From positions 124,001 through 188,000 of the forward strand of contig NZ_JBAYPG010000002.1 in the NCBI RefSeq assembly GCF_041677825.1: a DNA stretch of 64,000 bases, in the 5' to 3' direction. Each line of letters starts with the position of its first letter. Positions within the stretch are counted from its first letter, which is position 1. The notes beneath the pieces were generated by a model. The model did not search any database, was not told where the DNA came from, and saw only the letters and a program-made list of their open reading frames with translations. The stretch is from Castellaniella sp041677825 (lineage in GTDB: Bacteria; Pseudomonadota; Gammaproteobacteria; Burkholderiales; Burkholderiaceae_B). Shown here piece after piece: positions 45,372 to 54,368 of this stretch. The translations under genes were made by a program, and so were the position numbers.

Positions 45372-46532
45372 TCAGACCAAAGTCAGGGGTTTGAGCCGGC
45401 GACCGAGTTCCTCGAACTCTTCGATGCTGTTGTACAGCTGTGCGGAGACCCGCAGCAGGCCCTGCCCATTCCAGAGCCGCAGCGCGGTCTCGATGTGATG
45501 GTCGTTCGACAGCGTATTCTGCAGTGCCAGCGCTTGTTCACGCGTGGTGATCAAGCCGGGGGGCAGGGGCACCGCCCGGATACTCAGATCGTCGCACCCC
45601 CACAACAGTTTCGGATCGACGCCCAGGGCGTCGGCCACGACCCGCTGCGCCGCGCGCGCCAATGCAGCGTTTCGTGCCCGCATGGTGTTTGCCCCGATGC
45701 GATCGATGAAATCGATGGCATCGACCGCTGCGATCCAGGCGGTGAGATCACTGGTGCCCACCCGATCGAAACTGCGCGGAAATCCTTCATCCTCATTCCA
45801 GGACACCACATTGGGCAGAATGCCTGCATGCGCCGGATCACGAACATACAGCAGGGCAGTTCCTCTGGGGGCAAACGCCCATTTATGAAAATTGCCCACC
45901 CAGAAATCCGGATCCAGGCTGGCGAGGTCCACGGGGATCATGCCCGGTGCGTGGGCGCCATCCCAGAGGACCTGCACGCCGGCCTGGCGAAACCGCTGCT
46001 GGATCCGCTGCATGGGGAACAGCATGCAGGTATTTGCAGAAATATGGTCGATGACGGCTAGTCTCGTGCTTTCGGCCACCGAACCCACCAGAAGCGCCTC
46101 GATGTCGGCATCGGTCGCGTGGCTTGGAATATGCACGCGATCGATCGTGGCCCCAGTCCGCCGGGCAAGGCGTTGCACTGCAAACTGTACGGCGCCATAC
46201 AGGTGGTCGGTCACCAGGATCCTGGACCCGGGCCTCAGCGCCAGGCTGGCCAACACGGCCGAAACCCCTGCACTGACATTGTCGACCAGAGCGACACGAT
46301 CAGGGCTGGCATTCAGGAATTCGGCCAAGCGCCCGCGCGCCCGGACGATCTCTGGCTCGAGCATCTGGGTGAACCACTTGTGCGGATTCTGCTCGACCAG
46401 GCGCCTGAGCGCCTCTTGGGCCTCAAATACGCAAGTGGGTACGGCGCCATATGCGCCATGGTTCAAATGGCTGACACCAGGATCGAGTTGCCAGAAGTGT
46501 TTGTAATCTGTATCGATACGATCATTCGGCAT
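45372..46532 (-). CDS. class V PLP-dependent enzyme, isopenicillin-N epimerase-like
   Basis: Encodes 386 residues from the ATG at 46532. PLP motifs are visible: HLNHGAYGAVP near residue 24, VLWDGAHAPG near 190 and the lysine region VGNFHKWAFAPRGTALLYV near 215. This FHKW-type motif is shared with isopenicillin-N epimerases, fungal Egt2 and cysteine desulfurase-like C-S lyases. The substrate is unknown. It lies 62 bp upstream of a polar amino-acid ABC transporter ATPase and may act on an imported amino acid. Confidence 0.85.
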   Translation of the reverse strand: MPNDRIDTDYKHFWQLDPGVSHLNHGAYGAVPTCVFEAQEALRRLVEQNPHKWFTQMLEPEIVRARGRLAEFLNASPDRVALVDNVSAGVSAVLASLALRPGSRILVTDHLYGAVQFAVQRLARRTGATIDRVHIPSHATDADIEALLVGSVAESTRLAVIDHISANTCMLFPMQRIQQRFRQAGVQVLWDGAHAPGMIPVDLASLDPDFWVGNFHKWAFAPRGTALLYVRDPAHAGILPNVVSWNEDEGFPRSFDRVGTSDLTAWIAAVDAIDFIDRIGANTMRARNAALARAAQRVVADALGVDPKLLWGCDDLSIRAVPLPPGLITTREQALALQNTLSNDHHIETALRLWNGQGLLRVSAQLYNSIEEFEELGRRLKPLTLV

Positions 46533-46593
46533 TTTTTCCACTGCAGGCAGTCCTGTTCAAAAACATATGCAAAATCACTGGCAATATGGATGG

Positions 46594-47361
46594 TCAGATC
46601 GCGCTCAGAAATTGTCGAGTCCGCTCTTCCCTGGGGTGATTGATCACCTGATCCGCAGCGCCCTGCTCGGCGATGACCCCTTGATCCATGAAAATCACTC
46701 GATCGGACACATCCAGGGCAAACTTGATCTCGTGGGTCACGATCACCATGGCGCTGTTTTCCCGCGTGAGATCCTTGATGACAGCCAGCACTTCCCCGAC
46801 CAATTCGGGATCCAGGGCTGAAGTCGGTTCGTCAAACAGAATCAGGGCGGGGTTGGCTGCCACCGCGCGCGCGATGGCCACCCGTTGTTGCTGCCCCCCG
46901 GACAGTTCGTGCGGATAGGCGTTGGCCCGGTGTTCCAACCCGACCCGTTTCAGCAGCGCACGCCCCCTGATCAGCGCTTCTTCCCGGGACACCTTGTGCA
47001 CCACCACCAACCCTTCGATGACATTCTCGAGTGCCGTACGGTTTCGAAACAGATTGAAGTGCTGAAAAACCATTCCCATATGCTTGCGCTGGTGGGCAAT
47101 CGCCCTTTCGCCGAGCTGCTTCCAGTGGTCGGGCTTCTTCTCGAACCCTATCCTTTCACCCTGAAAGAAAATGGCACCTGAATCAGGCGGCGTGAGCCAG
47201 TTGATGCATTTGAGCAGGGTGCTCTTGCCGCCGCCAGACGGGCCAATGACGCACACGACCTCGGATTGCCTCAGGGACAAGGAGACGCCACTCAGAACCG
47301 GGTGCTCGAATCGCTTGTGAACGTCGATCACTTCGAGAACGGTATTCATGTGCTTTCCCAT
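46594..47361 (-). CDS. polar amino acid ABC transporter ATPase
   Basis: Encodes 255 residues (an ATG at 47349 with GGGAAAG upstream is an alternative start). Walker A GPSGGGKST, signature LSGGQQQRVAIAR and Walker B LILFDEPTSALD are canonical. FQHFNLFRNRTALENV is typical of the HisP/GlnQ group. It powers uptake of a polar amino acid or opine with the permease and binding protein that precede it. Its start follows directly on the permease stop. Confidence 0.94.
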   Translation of the reverse strand: MGKHMNTVLEVIDVHKRFEHPVLSGVSLSLRQSEVVCVIGPSGGGKSTLLKCINWLTPPDSGAIFFQGERIGFEKKPDHWKQLGERAIAHQRKHMGMVFQHFNLFRNRTALENVIEGLVVVHKVSREEALIRGRALLKRVGLEHRANAYPHELSGGQQQRVAIARAVAANPALILFDEPTSALDPELVGEVLAVIKDLTRENSAMVIVTHEIKFALDVSDRVIFMDQGVIAEQGAADQVINHPREERTRQFLSAI

Positions 47362-47362
47362 G

Positions 47363-48292
47363 CTATCGCTTCACCACGGAAAACCAGTTGTACGAATCGA
47401 GCAGCGCGCGCATCAGCGATTTTTTCTGCTGGCTGCCGCCACCCGCGTTGTTCGTGCGATCCTCGATCCAGCGTTGGAAGAACGTGGCGATCGTCACCAG
47501 GATCAGGTACCAGACCACAGCAGCGAACAAGGCTGGAATGATGTCCAGGTTGGCCGCAGACAGCCTGTTGGCTGCTTCAGTGATTTCTATATACGATATG
47601 ACGGACACCAGCGAGGTTTCCTTGATCATGTTGATCAGTTCGTTGCTGGTCGGTGGAATGATCAGCCGGGTGGCCTGTGGCAACGTGACTCGACGCAGGG
47701 TTTGATCGCTGCTCATCCCCAAAGCGCGCGCCGCCTCGAGCTGACCTGGATCCACACCCATGATACCGGCCCGTATGATTTCCGCCATGTAGGCACTCTC
47801 ATTGAGTGTCAGTGCAATCAGGGCGGCCACGAATGGCGTCAATATGTCATTGGTGTTGAGATCGACGAGCAGGCCACCCGAGAAAGGATCCGGTATCTGG
47901 ATACGTTGCAGGACCAGCGCCAGATTGAACCAGATGAGCAAAGACACAAGAACCGGAACAGCCCTCCAGAACCAGACATAGACCGAGGCGATACTGCGGC
48001 TGACCGAATTGCTGGACAGCCGCATGACGGCAAGCACCGCCCCCACCACGATGGCAAGCGTCTGGGCCAACAATGCCAGCTTGATGGCATTCCACACGCC
48101 CTCGAGCATCAGTGGCGCCACGAAATACTTTGGCACCGCACCGTAATTGATTTTCGCGCGCCAGAACAGCATGATGACGAGCACGATCAGCAACAGCACC
48201 AGCAAAGCCACAATCGGCCTGGACCAGTGGACGATCGATTTGTGGGGCAGGCCCAAGGAACGCTTCAGATCATCATTTACCATCGACTTCAT
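47363..48292 (-). CDS. polar amino acid ABC transporter permease
   Basis: Encodes 309 residues with about five or six helices of the HisMQ/GltJK family. The EAA-loop motif is EAARALGMSSDQTLRRVTLPQA, followed by NELINMIKETSLVSVISYIEI. Only one permease is present, so it should work as a homodimer. A long first loop (residues 1-60) is present. The frame starts just after an AAGG. Confidence 0.93.
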   Translation of the reverse strand: MKSMVNDDLKRSLGLPHKSIVHWSRPIVALLVLLLIVLVIMLFWRAKINYGAVPKYFVAPLMLEGVWNAIKLALLAQTLAIVVGAVLAVMRLSSNSVSRSIASVYVWFWRAVPVLVSLLIWFNLALVLQRIQIPDPFSGGLLVDLNTNDILTPFVAALIALTLNESAYMAEIIRAGIMGVDPGQLEAARALGMSSDQTLRRVTLPQATRLIIPPTSNELINMIKETSLVSVISYIEITEAANRLSAANLDIIPALFAAVVWYLILVTIATFFQRWIEDRTNNAGGGSQQKKSLMRALLDSYNWFSVVKR

Positions 48293-48340
48293 GCCTTGGC
48301 CTGCGTTCAGGTTGTTTCATCGTCATTCGGATATCGAATG

Positions 48341-48382
48341 ACCGATGCCAGCGGCAAATACCCTCTTGCCACTGGCATCGGT
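48341..48382 (-). promoter_or_regulatory. intercistronic stem-loop after binding-protein gene
   Basis: ACCGATGCCAG and CTGGCATCGGT form a perfect 11-bp stem, continued after one mismatch by GGCAA/TTGCC around an 8-nt loop. It lies between the binding-protein stop and the permease start. No T-run follows in the direction of transcription. Such hairpins protect the upstream mRNA and raise binding-protein expression over the permease. Confidence 0.6.
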
Positions 48383-48439
48383 CGGTGGTTTCCCTCAGGA
48401 TGCCCCTTGTGCACAGCAACAGGGGCATCGGCACCATCA

Positions 48440-49474
48440 TCAAACGCCCGGCTTCACGGCCCCTATGGCATTGATGGTCGCCACGTCGAGCGCAACTGAA
48501 TCCAGTTCCCAGGCCTGCATGATCTTCTGATAGGCCCCTGTATCCATCAAGTGCTGCAGTGCGGCCTGGATGGCTTCCCGTGGCGTGTCATCAGACTTGC
48601 GCACCGCAATGCCATATTGTGCCGAATGCGAGATTTCCGGCGTCTCCAGCAACTCGAGATCATCCGGGCGGGTCGCCACCGAATAGCCGGCGGACGGGCC
48701 ATCCGTGATATGCACATCGGCTCGCCGGGTCATCACGAAAATCTGTGCCTGGGCGATGTTGTTGTCTCCCATGACAGTGACCGGACCCTTGCCGGCGGCC
48801 ACGCATTTTTCGGATATCTGCTTTGCAAAGGCTTCCTGCGTGCCGCCGATCGTGCTCGTGATGGTCAGGCCGCAGAAATCCTCTGGCCGGGTGAGACCGC
48901 GGGGATTGTCCTTGGGGATCACGAAGGCCAGACCCGCGTAGATGTAATTGATGAAATCGATCTTCTGCTCGCGTTCCTCGGTATCGTTCATCAGGGCCAT
49001 GATGGCATCGACCCGCCCTGCTTCGAGCGATGGGATCAGCGTCTGCCATTCAAATGTGGAGACGTCCGGCTCGAGCCCCAGGACCCTGGAGATCGCCACC
49101 ATCAGGGTGTACTCGTAGCCGATCGGCGTCTTGCCATCCGGCGCGAGAAAATAGCCCGGCGGGATCCCTATCCTCGAGGCCCACAGCATCTTGCCCGAAG
49201 CCTTGATCTTTTCGGGCAACAGATCCCGCGCTGGCTCATGAGCGCTGATTTCATTCAGAATGTCGTTGCTGATCCGGTTATGTGTTTCAGCAAACACCTC
49301 CGGATCAAAGGCCTCGACGTCGGGGGCGTTGCCAGCGGTCTGCGCTGCGGCCTGTTTCATGGACAGCATGCTGGCTGCCAGCGCCACCGCTGCAACGGCC
49401 ACGCATGTTGCGATCTGCATGGGGAGCCGGGCTCGAAAGTACTTCGCCGTACCCGCATCGGGTTCATGATTCAT
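48440..49474 (-). CDS. polar amino acid ABC transporter substrate-binding protein
   Basis: Encodes 344 residues from the ATG at 49474 (AGGAG five bases upstream). It has a long N-terminal signal/anchor (MQIATCVAVAAVALAAS) followed by about 50 residues of linker and a bacterial solute-binding family 3 fold (SLEAGRVDAIMALMNDTEER, STIGGTQEAFAKQI, RRADVHITDGPSAGYSV). It binds a polar amino acid, substrate unknown. The longer than usual linker may be noteworthy. Confidence 0.9.
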   Translation of the reverse strand: MNHEPDAGTAKYFRARLPMQIATCVAVAAVALAASMLSMKQAAAQTAGNAPDVEAFDPEVFAETHNRISNDILNEISAHEPARDLLPEKIKASGKMLWASRIGIPPGYFLAPDGKTPIGYEYTLMVAISRVLGLEPDVSTFEWQTLIPSLEAGRVDAIMALMNDTEEREQKIDFINYIYAGLAFVIPKDNPRGLTRPEDFCGLTITSTIGGTQEAFAKQISEKCVAAGKGPVTVMGDNNIAQAQIFVMTRRADVHITDGPSAGYSVATRPDDLELLETPEISHSAQYGIAVRKSDDTPREAIQAALQHLMDTGAYQKIMQAWELDSVALDVATINAIGAVKPGV

Positions 49475-49678
49475 GTCATCTCCTGTGATTCTGGTGTGCA
49501 CGCAAAGCGGTCATTGTATAGGTCCTGGCGTGAAATTTGATGCCGACCCGCACCTTCACAGCGCGCTGTATCAGCATGAAATATCGTGATCCTGTCTGCA
49601 AATGGCATATCGAACCACACTGCCGCAAAAAGCGCGCCGCTGTTTGTCCAGCCCGGCAAACGGCTCATTCAAGACGCC

Positions 49679-50476
49679 TCATTCATCCAGGAACCGGGGC
49701 GGACGCTTTTCGATGAAGGCGCGCACCGCTTCGGCATGGGCCGGGGTCTGATGGGCCAGGGCCTGGTATGCAGCCGAGAGCTCCAGTACGCTGTCGAGCG
49801 TGCCGTTGTCTCCTTCACGCAGCAAGCGTTTGGTCATGCGCAGAATACTCGACGGGTTGCGGGCCACCCGCTGGGCCAGCGCCATGGCGCAATCCATGAG
49901 CGCATCCTCCGGGACGACCCGGGATACCAGCCCGCAAGCCAGCGCTTCGGCTGCGCTCAGAGCATCACCGGTGAACGCCATTTCAGCGGCCATCGAACGG
50001 CCGACTACCCGAGGCAGCAGCCAGGCACCACCATCCCCCGGGACAATGCCCACGCGGATGAAGCTTTCGGCGAATTTCGCATTTTCGGCGGCCACGCGCA
50101 TGTCGCACATACAGGCCAGATCCAGCCCGGCCCCGATGGCGGCCCCATTGACGGCTGCGATCAGGGGCACCTCAAGATAATAAAGCGCCCGGGTCAGCTG
50201 CTGTATGCCGTGCCGATATTCATCCTTGACGGCTGCCCCATTGGCAGCGCCATCCAGATGGCGCTGCATGTCCTTCACGTTGCCCCCGGAACTGAAAACC
50301 CGCTCGCTGCCGGTAAGGATCACGGCCCGGATACTGACATCCTGCCGGATTTCATGGCTGGCGGAGAGGAACTCCTGTATGGCCGTATTGCCGGTCAGTG
50401 CGTTGCGGGTGGCCGGCTGACTCATGGTCAGCACGAGTATGGCGCCTTCGCGCCGGCGCGTCAGAAAATCCATCAT
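49679..50476 (-). CDS. enoyl-CoA hydratase/isomerase family protein
   Basis: Encodes 265 residues with the crotonase fold: SSGGNVKDM for the first oxyanion-hole strand, PLIAAVNGAAIGAGLDLACMCDMR for the second, and the FAESFIRVGIVPGDGG region containing the catalytic-type acidic residues. It hydrates or isomerises an enoyl-CoA. It is the last gene of a CoA-transferase/acyl-CoA dehydrogenase operon and likely handles their product. Confidence 0.92.
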   Translation of the reverse strand: MMDFLTRRREGAILVLTMSQPATRNALTGNTAIQEFLSASHEIRQDVSIRAVILTGSERVFSSGGNVKDMQRHLDGAANGAAVKDEYRHGIQQLTRALYYLEVPLIAAVNGAAIGAGLDLACMCDMRVAAENAKFAESFIRVGIVPGDGGAWLLPRVVGRSMAAEMAFTGDALSAAEALACGLVSRVVPEDALMDCAMALAQRVARNPSSILRMTKRLLREGDNGTLDSVLELSAAYQALAHQTPAHAEAVRAFIEKRPPRFLDE

Positions 50477-50506
50477 GAACCTGTCCTGGAAATGGATGAA
50501 AAATGC

Positions 50507-51517
50507 TCAACTGTGCGTATCCGCCATCACGCTGCGGATGACATCCAGCGTACGCGCTGGCTGCCCGCTGCTCAACAGCCAGCCCCCGGCGACCTCCTGC
50601 CAACGGGACTCGGCTCCCGCCAACCAGCGGTCACGGTGCAGCAGGCGCGTGAACAATTGCAAGTCATGCTCTTCGGTGAACCCCATGGCGCCATGGACCG
50701 CATGCCCCACTGCCGCCACCTGTGCGGCCGCAGCGCTGGTTGTGGCCTTCGCAATGGCCACCCGTGCAGCCTCGGGCTGCCAGCTCCGGGTCTGGCAACC
50801 TATCATGGCGGCCATCTGTGCGGCATACATCTGCTCCGCCTGCTGGCTGATCAACTGCTGGATGGCCTGGAATCTGGCCAATGGACGCCCGAACTGGACG
50901 CGTTGCGTGACATGCTCGCGTGAAAGATCCAGCACCGTCGCCATGGTGCCCGCCAGCCGCGCCGCGGCCAGGCAAGCAAGCCACATTGAGGCATCCACCG
51001 CTTCGCCAGCCACAGGGGCCGCCCGCCAGCAGGCCGCTGGCCACCGAACGGCCTGGTCCAGACCATACAGATGGGGCGCCCGCGCACTCGCATCGGCCAG
51101 GGCCAGCGGGCGCAGCACACCGTCTACCGCAACCAGGGCAGTGCCGGCCAGGCGGCCATAGGGCAGGCCATGGACGGCAACCTGGCCCTCTGCCAAAACG
51201 CCCTCTGCCAGCGTCAGCCAGCCAGCGGGTTGCGCCAGACCGGCGGCCTGCAACGCCGCCCGCGCCACCAGCGTCTCGGCCAGGGGTACGGGACAGGCAT
51301 GAGCCCCCAGCAAGGCCAGCAGCGGATAAATCTGCGCCAGTGAAAGCCCGGCCCCCCCATGGTCTTCGGGCAGCAGCAAATTGCCAAAGCCGGATTCTTC
51401 CAGCTGCGCGGCCAATGCATCGGCCTCACCAGCCTGCAAGGCACGGCGCACGACCTCGGGGCTCGCATGCGCCTGCATGAGACGCGAAAAAGTGGACAAG
51501 AACAGGTCTTCCATCAT
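50507..51517 (-). CDS. acyl-CoA dehydrogenase-like subunit (short)
   Basis: Encodes 336 residues, shorter than standard acyl-CoA dehydrogenases (about 380). The N-terminal region (LLPEDHGGAGLSLAQIYPLLALLG) and helical C-terminal domain (HAVHGAMGFTEEHDLQLFTRLLHRDRW) are present, but the central beta domain is small. The C-terminal glutamate loop is not seen. Such short members pair with a larger partner as heterotetramers in steroid and aromatic degradation; the adjacent 385-aa gene would be that partner. The pairing is inferred from position. Confidence 0.85.
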   Translation of the reverse strand: MMEDLFLSTFSRLMQAHASPEVVRRALQAGEADALAAQLEESGFGNLLLPEDHGGAGLSLAQIYPLLALLGAHACPVPLAETLVARAALQAAGLAQPAGWLTLAEGVLAEGQVAVHGLPYGRLAGTALVAVDGVLRPLALADASARAPHLYGLDQAVRWPAACWRAAPVAGEAVDASMWLACLAAARLAGTMATVLDLSREHVTQRVQFGRPLARFQAIQQLISQQAEQMYAAQMAAMIGCQTRSWQPEAARVAIAKATTSAAAAQVAAVGHAVHGAMGFTEEHDLQLFTRLLHRDRWLAGAESRWQEVAGGWLLSSGQPARTLDVIRSVMADTHS

Positions 51518-51555
51518 CTCTCCAGCCCGCTACGGGCGCTCGGCACGGCCGATCA

Positions 51556-52713
51556 TCAACGCAGGCCCAGGCCACGCGCAACCATGCCGCGCAGAATCTC
51601 GCGGGTACCGCCACGCAACGAAAAACTGGGGGCGATACGGGTCAACATGACCAGTGTGTGCAGCAGGGAAGACGGCACACTGCCCGGGTCGCGCGCGAAC
51701 AGATCGTCGGCCAGCCACAGCGGGATATTCTGCTCGAGGGTCGTCCCCAGATCCTTGACCAAGGCCGCCTCCACCACCGGGCTCTTGCCCTGGGCCAGCT
51801 GGTCTGTAAGTGCCACCGACATGGCGCGCAAGGTAGCCAGTTCGGTAAAAATGCGGCCTGCCAGGCGCTGCGTGCTGCTGCGCTGATCGCCAAGGGCGCG
51901 CACAAAATCCAGCCAGGCATCGAACAGGATGATGCTGGAGAAGATGCGCTCGGGCCCGCTGCGCTCGAAGGCAAGTTCGGCGGTGACCTGCGCCCAGCCC
52001 TCGCCCTCGGCACCAATGAGCGCGCCATCGGGCAATTCCACGTCGTCGAAGAACACTTCGCTGAAATGGCTTTCCCCCGAGAGATCCTGGATGGGGCGCA
52101 CCTCGACCCCCGGCAGGGACAAGTCCACGATGAATTGCGACAGGCCACGATGGCGATCTTCGGCAGTGCCGCTGGTGCGCACCAGAGCGATCATGTGCTG
52201 GCACTGGTCGGCATTGGTGGTCCAGATCTTCTGTCCGCTCAGCAGCCAGCCCGTATCGGTGCGGGTAGCGCGCGTACGCACACTGGCCAGATCCGATCCC
52301 GAGTTCGGTTCGCTCATGCCAATGCAGAACGCCGATTCACCCCGGCAGATGGGAGGGATATAGAACTGCTTCTGTGCTTCAGTGCCGAAGCGCAGGATCA
52401 TGGGTGCGCTCTGGCGGTCGGCAATCCAATGCCAGCCCACGGGTGCGCCCCAGTTCAGGCATTCTTCGACAATCACGTAACGCGCATACACGCTGCGCCC
52501 CCCGCCACCATAGGCCGGCGGCAAGGTCACGCCGATCCAGCCGCGCGCACCCATCTGGCGACTCAGGTCACGATCCACCCCCGACCAGGTCTTGGCGCGT
52601 TCCCAGGCGGGCCGATCGGCCACTGCGGCCTGCAGAAAAGCGCTGACCTCGGTGCGCAGGACCTCGTCTTCGGCTGGTATGGCCGCGATCACCAACGGCG
52701 CCAGGGTGCTCAT
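51556..52713 (-). CDS. acyl-CoA dehydrogenase
   Basis: Encodes 385 residues with the full domain set: N-terminal helices (GVTLPPAYGGGGRSVYARYV), FAD-binding beta domain (FCIGMSEPNSGSDLASVRTRATR, KIWTTNADQC) and C-terminal helices. The usual EGT loop is replaced by LRGGTREIL. A glutamate in ELAFERSGPERIF lies where isovaleryl-CoA-dehydrogenase-type enzymes keep their base. It overlaps the CoA-transferase stop (ATGA) and is translationally coupled. Confidence 0.93.
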   Translation of the reverse strand: MSTLAPLVIAAIPAEDEVLRTEVSAFLQAAVADRPAWERAKTWSGVDRDLSRQMGARGWIGVTLPPAYGGGGRSVYARYVIVEECLNWGAPVGWHWIADRQSAPMILRFGTEAQKQFYIPPICRGESAFCIGMSEPNSGSDLASVRTRATRTDTGWLLSGQKIWTTNADQCQHMIALVRTSGTAEDRHRGLSQFIVDLSLPGVEVRPIQDLSGESHFSEVFFDDVELPDGALIGAEGEGWAQVTAELAFERSGPERIFSSIILFDAWLDFVRALGDQRSSTQRLAGRIFTELATLRAMSVALTDQLAQGKSPVVEAALVKDLGTTLEQNIPLWLADDLFARDPGSVPSSLLHTLVMLTRIAPSFSLRGGTREILRGMVARGLGLR

Positions 52714-53984
52714 TGAATGACCCCCTGTTCGACCAGATGATCCAGGGCTGCCGTCGGCACGTCGAGCAAGCCCTGCAAGACGGCGCGCGTGTCCTGCCCG
52801 AGCACAGGTGGCGCCTGATGATACTGTACCGGCGTACCCGACAGGCGGATGGGGCTGGCCACGATCGGCACCTCGCCCGCCTGCCTGTGCGGCAAGTCGA
52901 TCAGCATGCCACGCGCGCGAACCTGGGCATCCTGGAACACGTCGGCAATGGTGTTGATGGGCCCGCAGGGTACCCCTGCCTGCTCGAACGTGGCGACCCA
53001 GCTTTGCGTGGTGCGTTCACGAGTACGCGCGCGAACAAGCGAGATCAAGGCCTCGCGGTTCTCCAGGCGGGCCGCATGCAGCCTGAAGCGCTCATCTTCG
53101 GCCCATTCGGGGCGCCCGGCAGCAATACAGAAGCGTTTGAACTGGCCGTCATTGCCCACGGCCACGATCATGTGCCCATCGGCCGTTGGAAAATCCTGGT
53201 AAGGCGTGGTGTTGGGATGCTCATTGCCCATGCGGCCGGGGACTTTGCCGCCGTACAGATAATTCGTGTTCTGGTTGGCCAGGCAGGCCACGCCCACGTC
53301 CAGCAAGGCCAGATCGATATGCTGACCCATCCCGGTGATATCGCGTGCGCGCAGGGCAGCCAATATGGCCGTGCTCGCATACATGCCAGTCAGGATGTCC
53401 GTGAGCGCGACCCCCACTTTCAGGGGGCCCGCACCCGGGCTGCCATCGGCCCGGCCCGTGACGCTCATCAGACCGCACATGCCCTGGACAAGAAAATCAT
53501 AACCGGGCCGGTTCGCATACGGGCCTGTCTGACCGAAGCCGGTGATGCTGCAATACACCAGCCCCGGATTTACCGCCTTGAGGCTGTCATAATCGAGCCC
53601 GTAGCGCGCCAGCCCACCGAGCTTGAAGTTCTCGATCACCACATCGCTGCAGGCTGCAAGCTTGCGCACCAGGGCCTGCCCTTCGGAACTCGAGATGTCT
53701 ATGGCCACGGACTTCTTGTTGCGATTGGTGCACATGAAGTATGCCGCGTCAGCAGAATCGCCATCGACCGACCCCGGCACATACGGGGGGCCCCAGTGAC
53801 GCGTGTCATCGCCCTCGCCGGGTCGTTCCACTTTGATGATCTCCGCCCCCAGGTCGCCCAGGGTCTGCGATGCCCAGGGGCCCGCCAACACGCGTGAGAG
53901 ATCCAGTACGCGCAGGCCGCCCAGTGCGGTTGCAGGCGCCGTGTCCGCCTGGGGTGAATTATGAGTCGCCATGGAATGTTTCAT
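52710..53984 (-). CDS. family III CoA-transferase (CaiB/BaiF)
   Basis: Encodes 424 residues. Family III enzymes move CoA between acids. The CoA-binding segment LDLSRVLAGPWASQTLGDLGAEIIKVERPGEGDDTR is near the N terminus, and the catalytic Asp is the D of RPGYDFLVQGMCG near residue 165. It opens the operon and probably activates an organic acid, which the two dehydrogenases and the hydratase then oxidise. An ATG five codons downstream is an alternative start. The acid is not known. Confidence 0.93.
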   Translation of the reverse strand: MKHSMATHNSPQADTAPATALGGLRVLDLSRVLAGPWASQTLGDLGAEIIKVERPGEGDDTRHWGPPYVPGSVDGDSADAAYFMCTNRNKKSVAIDISSSEGQALVRKLAACSDVVIENFKLGGLARYGLDYDSLKAVNPGLVYCSITGFGQTGPYANRPGYDFLVQGMCGLMSVTGRADGSPGAGPLKVGVALTDILTGMYASTAILAALRARDITGMGQHIDLALLDVGVACLANQNTNYLYGGKVPGRMGNEHPNTTPYQDFPTADGHMIVAVGNDGQFKRFCIAAGRPEWAEDERFRLHAARLENREALISLVRARTRERTTQSWVATFEQAGVPCGPINTIADVFQDAQVRARGMLIDLPHRQAGEVPIVASPIRLSGTPVQYHQAPPVLGQDTRAVLQGLLDVPTAALDHLVEQGVIQ

Positions 53985-54368
53985 CGTGTCGGGAATTTCA
54001 TATCATGATGCTGTGCGCTTCGCGTTTCGCCAGAATATCCTGAACCAGGATCGCACAAAATACTACCGAAGCCCTGCCGTCCGAGAATGTCCGCGTACCC
54101 GGAACCAAATCGCGTTCGCATGGTCCACAGGTTATTCACAATATAATCACAATCATAATTACCACCACACAGATTGAAAGAAATCCTCTTTATTTCCCAT
54201 GCGCGTTCAAATATGTATGAATAGGTATGATTGACAATCGCAATCAATCCCAACAGCGAATGGCCCGGCGCTCGTGTTTCGAATTTACCGGAAACGATCG
54301 CAAATATCTTATAAACACTGTAATGCCCATCAAAGAAGGTCGCTATGGCCAGTTTCTTGATCAAATAA
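53985..54368. other. AT-rich intergenic region, start of composition change
   Basis: No credible gene in 384 bp. G+C falls sharply here. It should hold the promoter of the acyl-CoA operon on the minus strand. A 6-bp inverted repeat TGATTG-N7-CAATCA at 54228-54246 (with a T-N11-A core) could be a LysR-type operator. A single DnaA-like nonamer TTATTCACA is at 54132-54140 and is probably chance. Confidence 0.5.

Noticed and set aside
54132..54140. DnaA box, possible replication origin
   Set aside because: Only one nonamer, no cluster and no dnaA/dnaN genes nearby.
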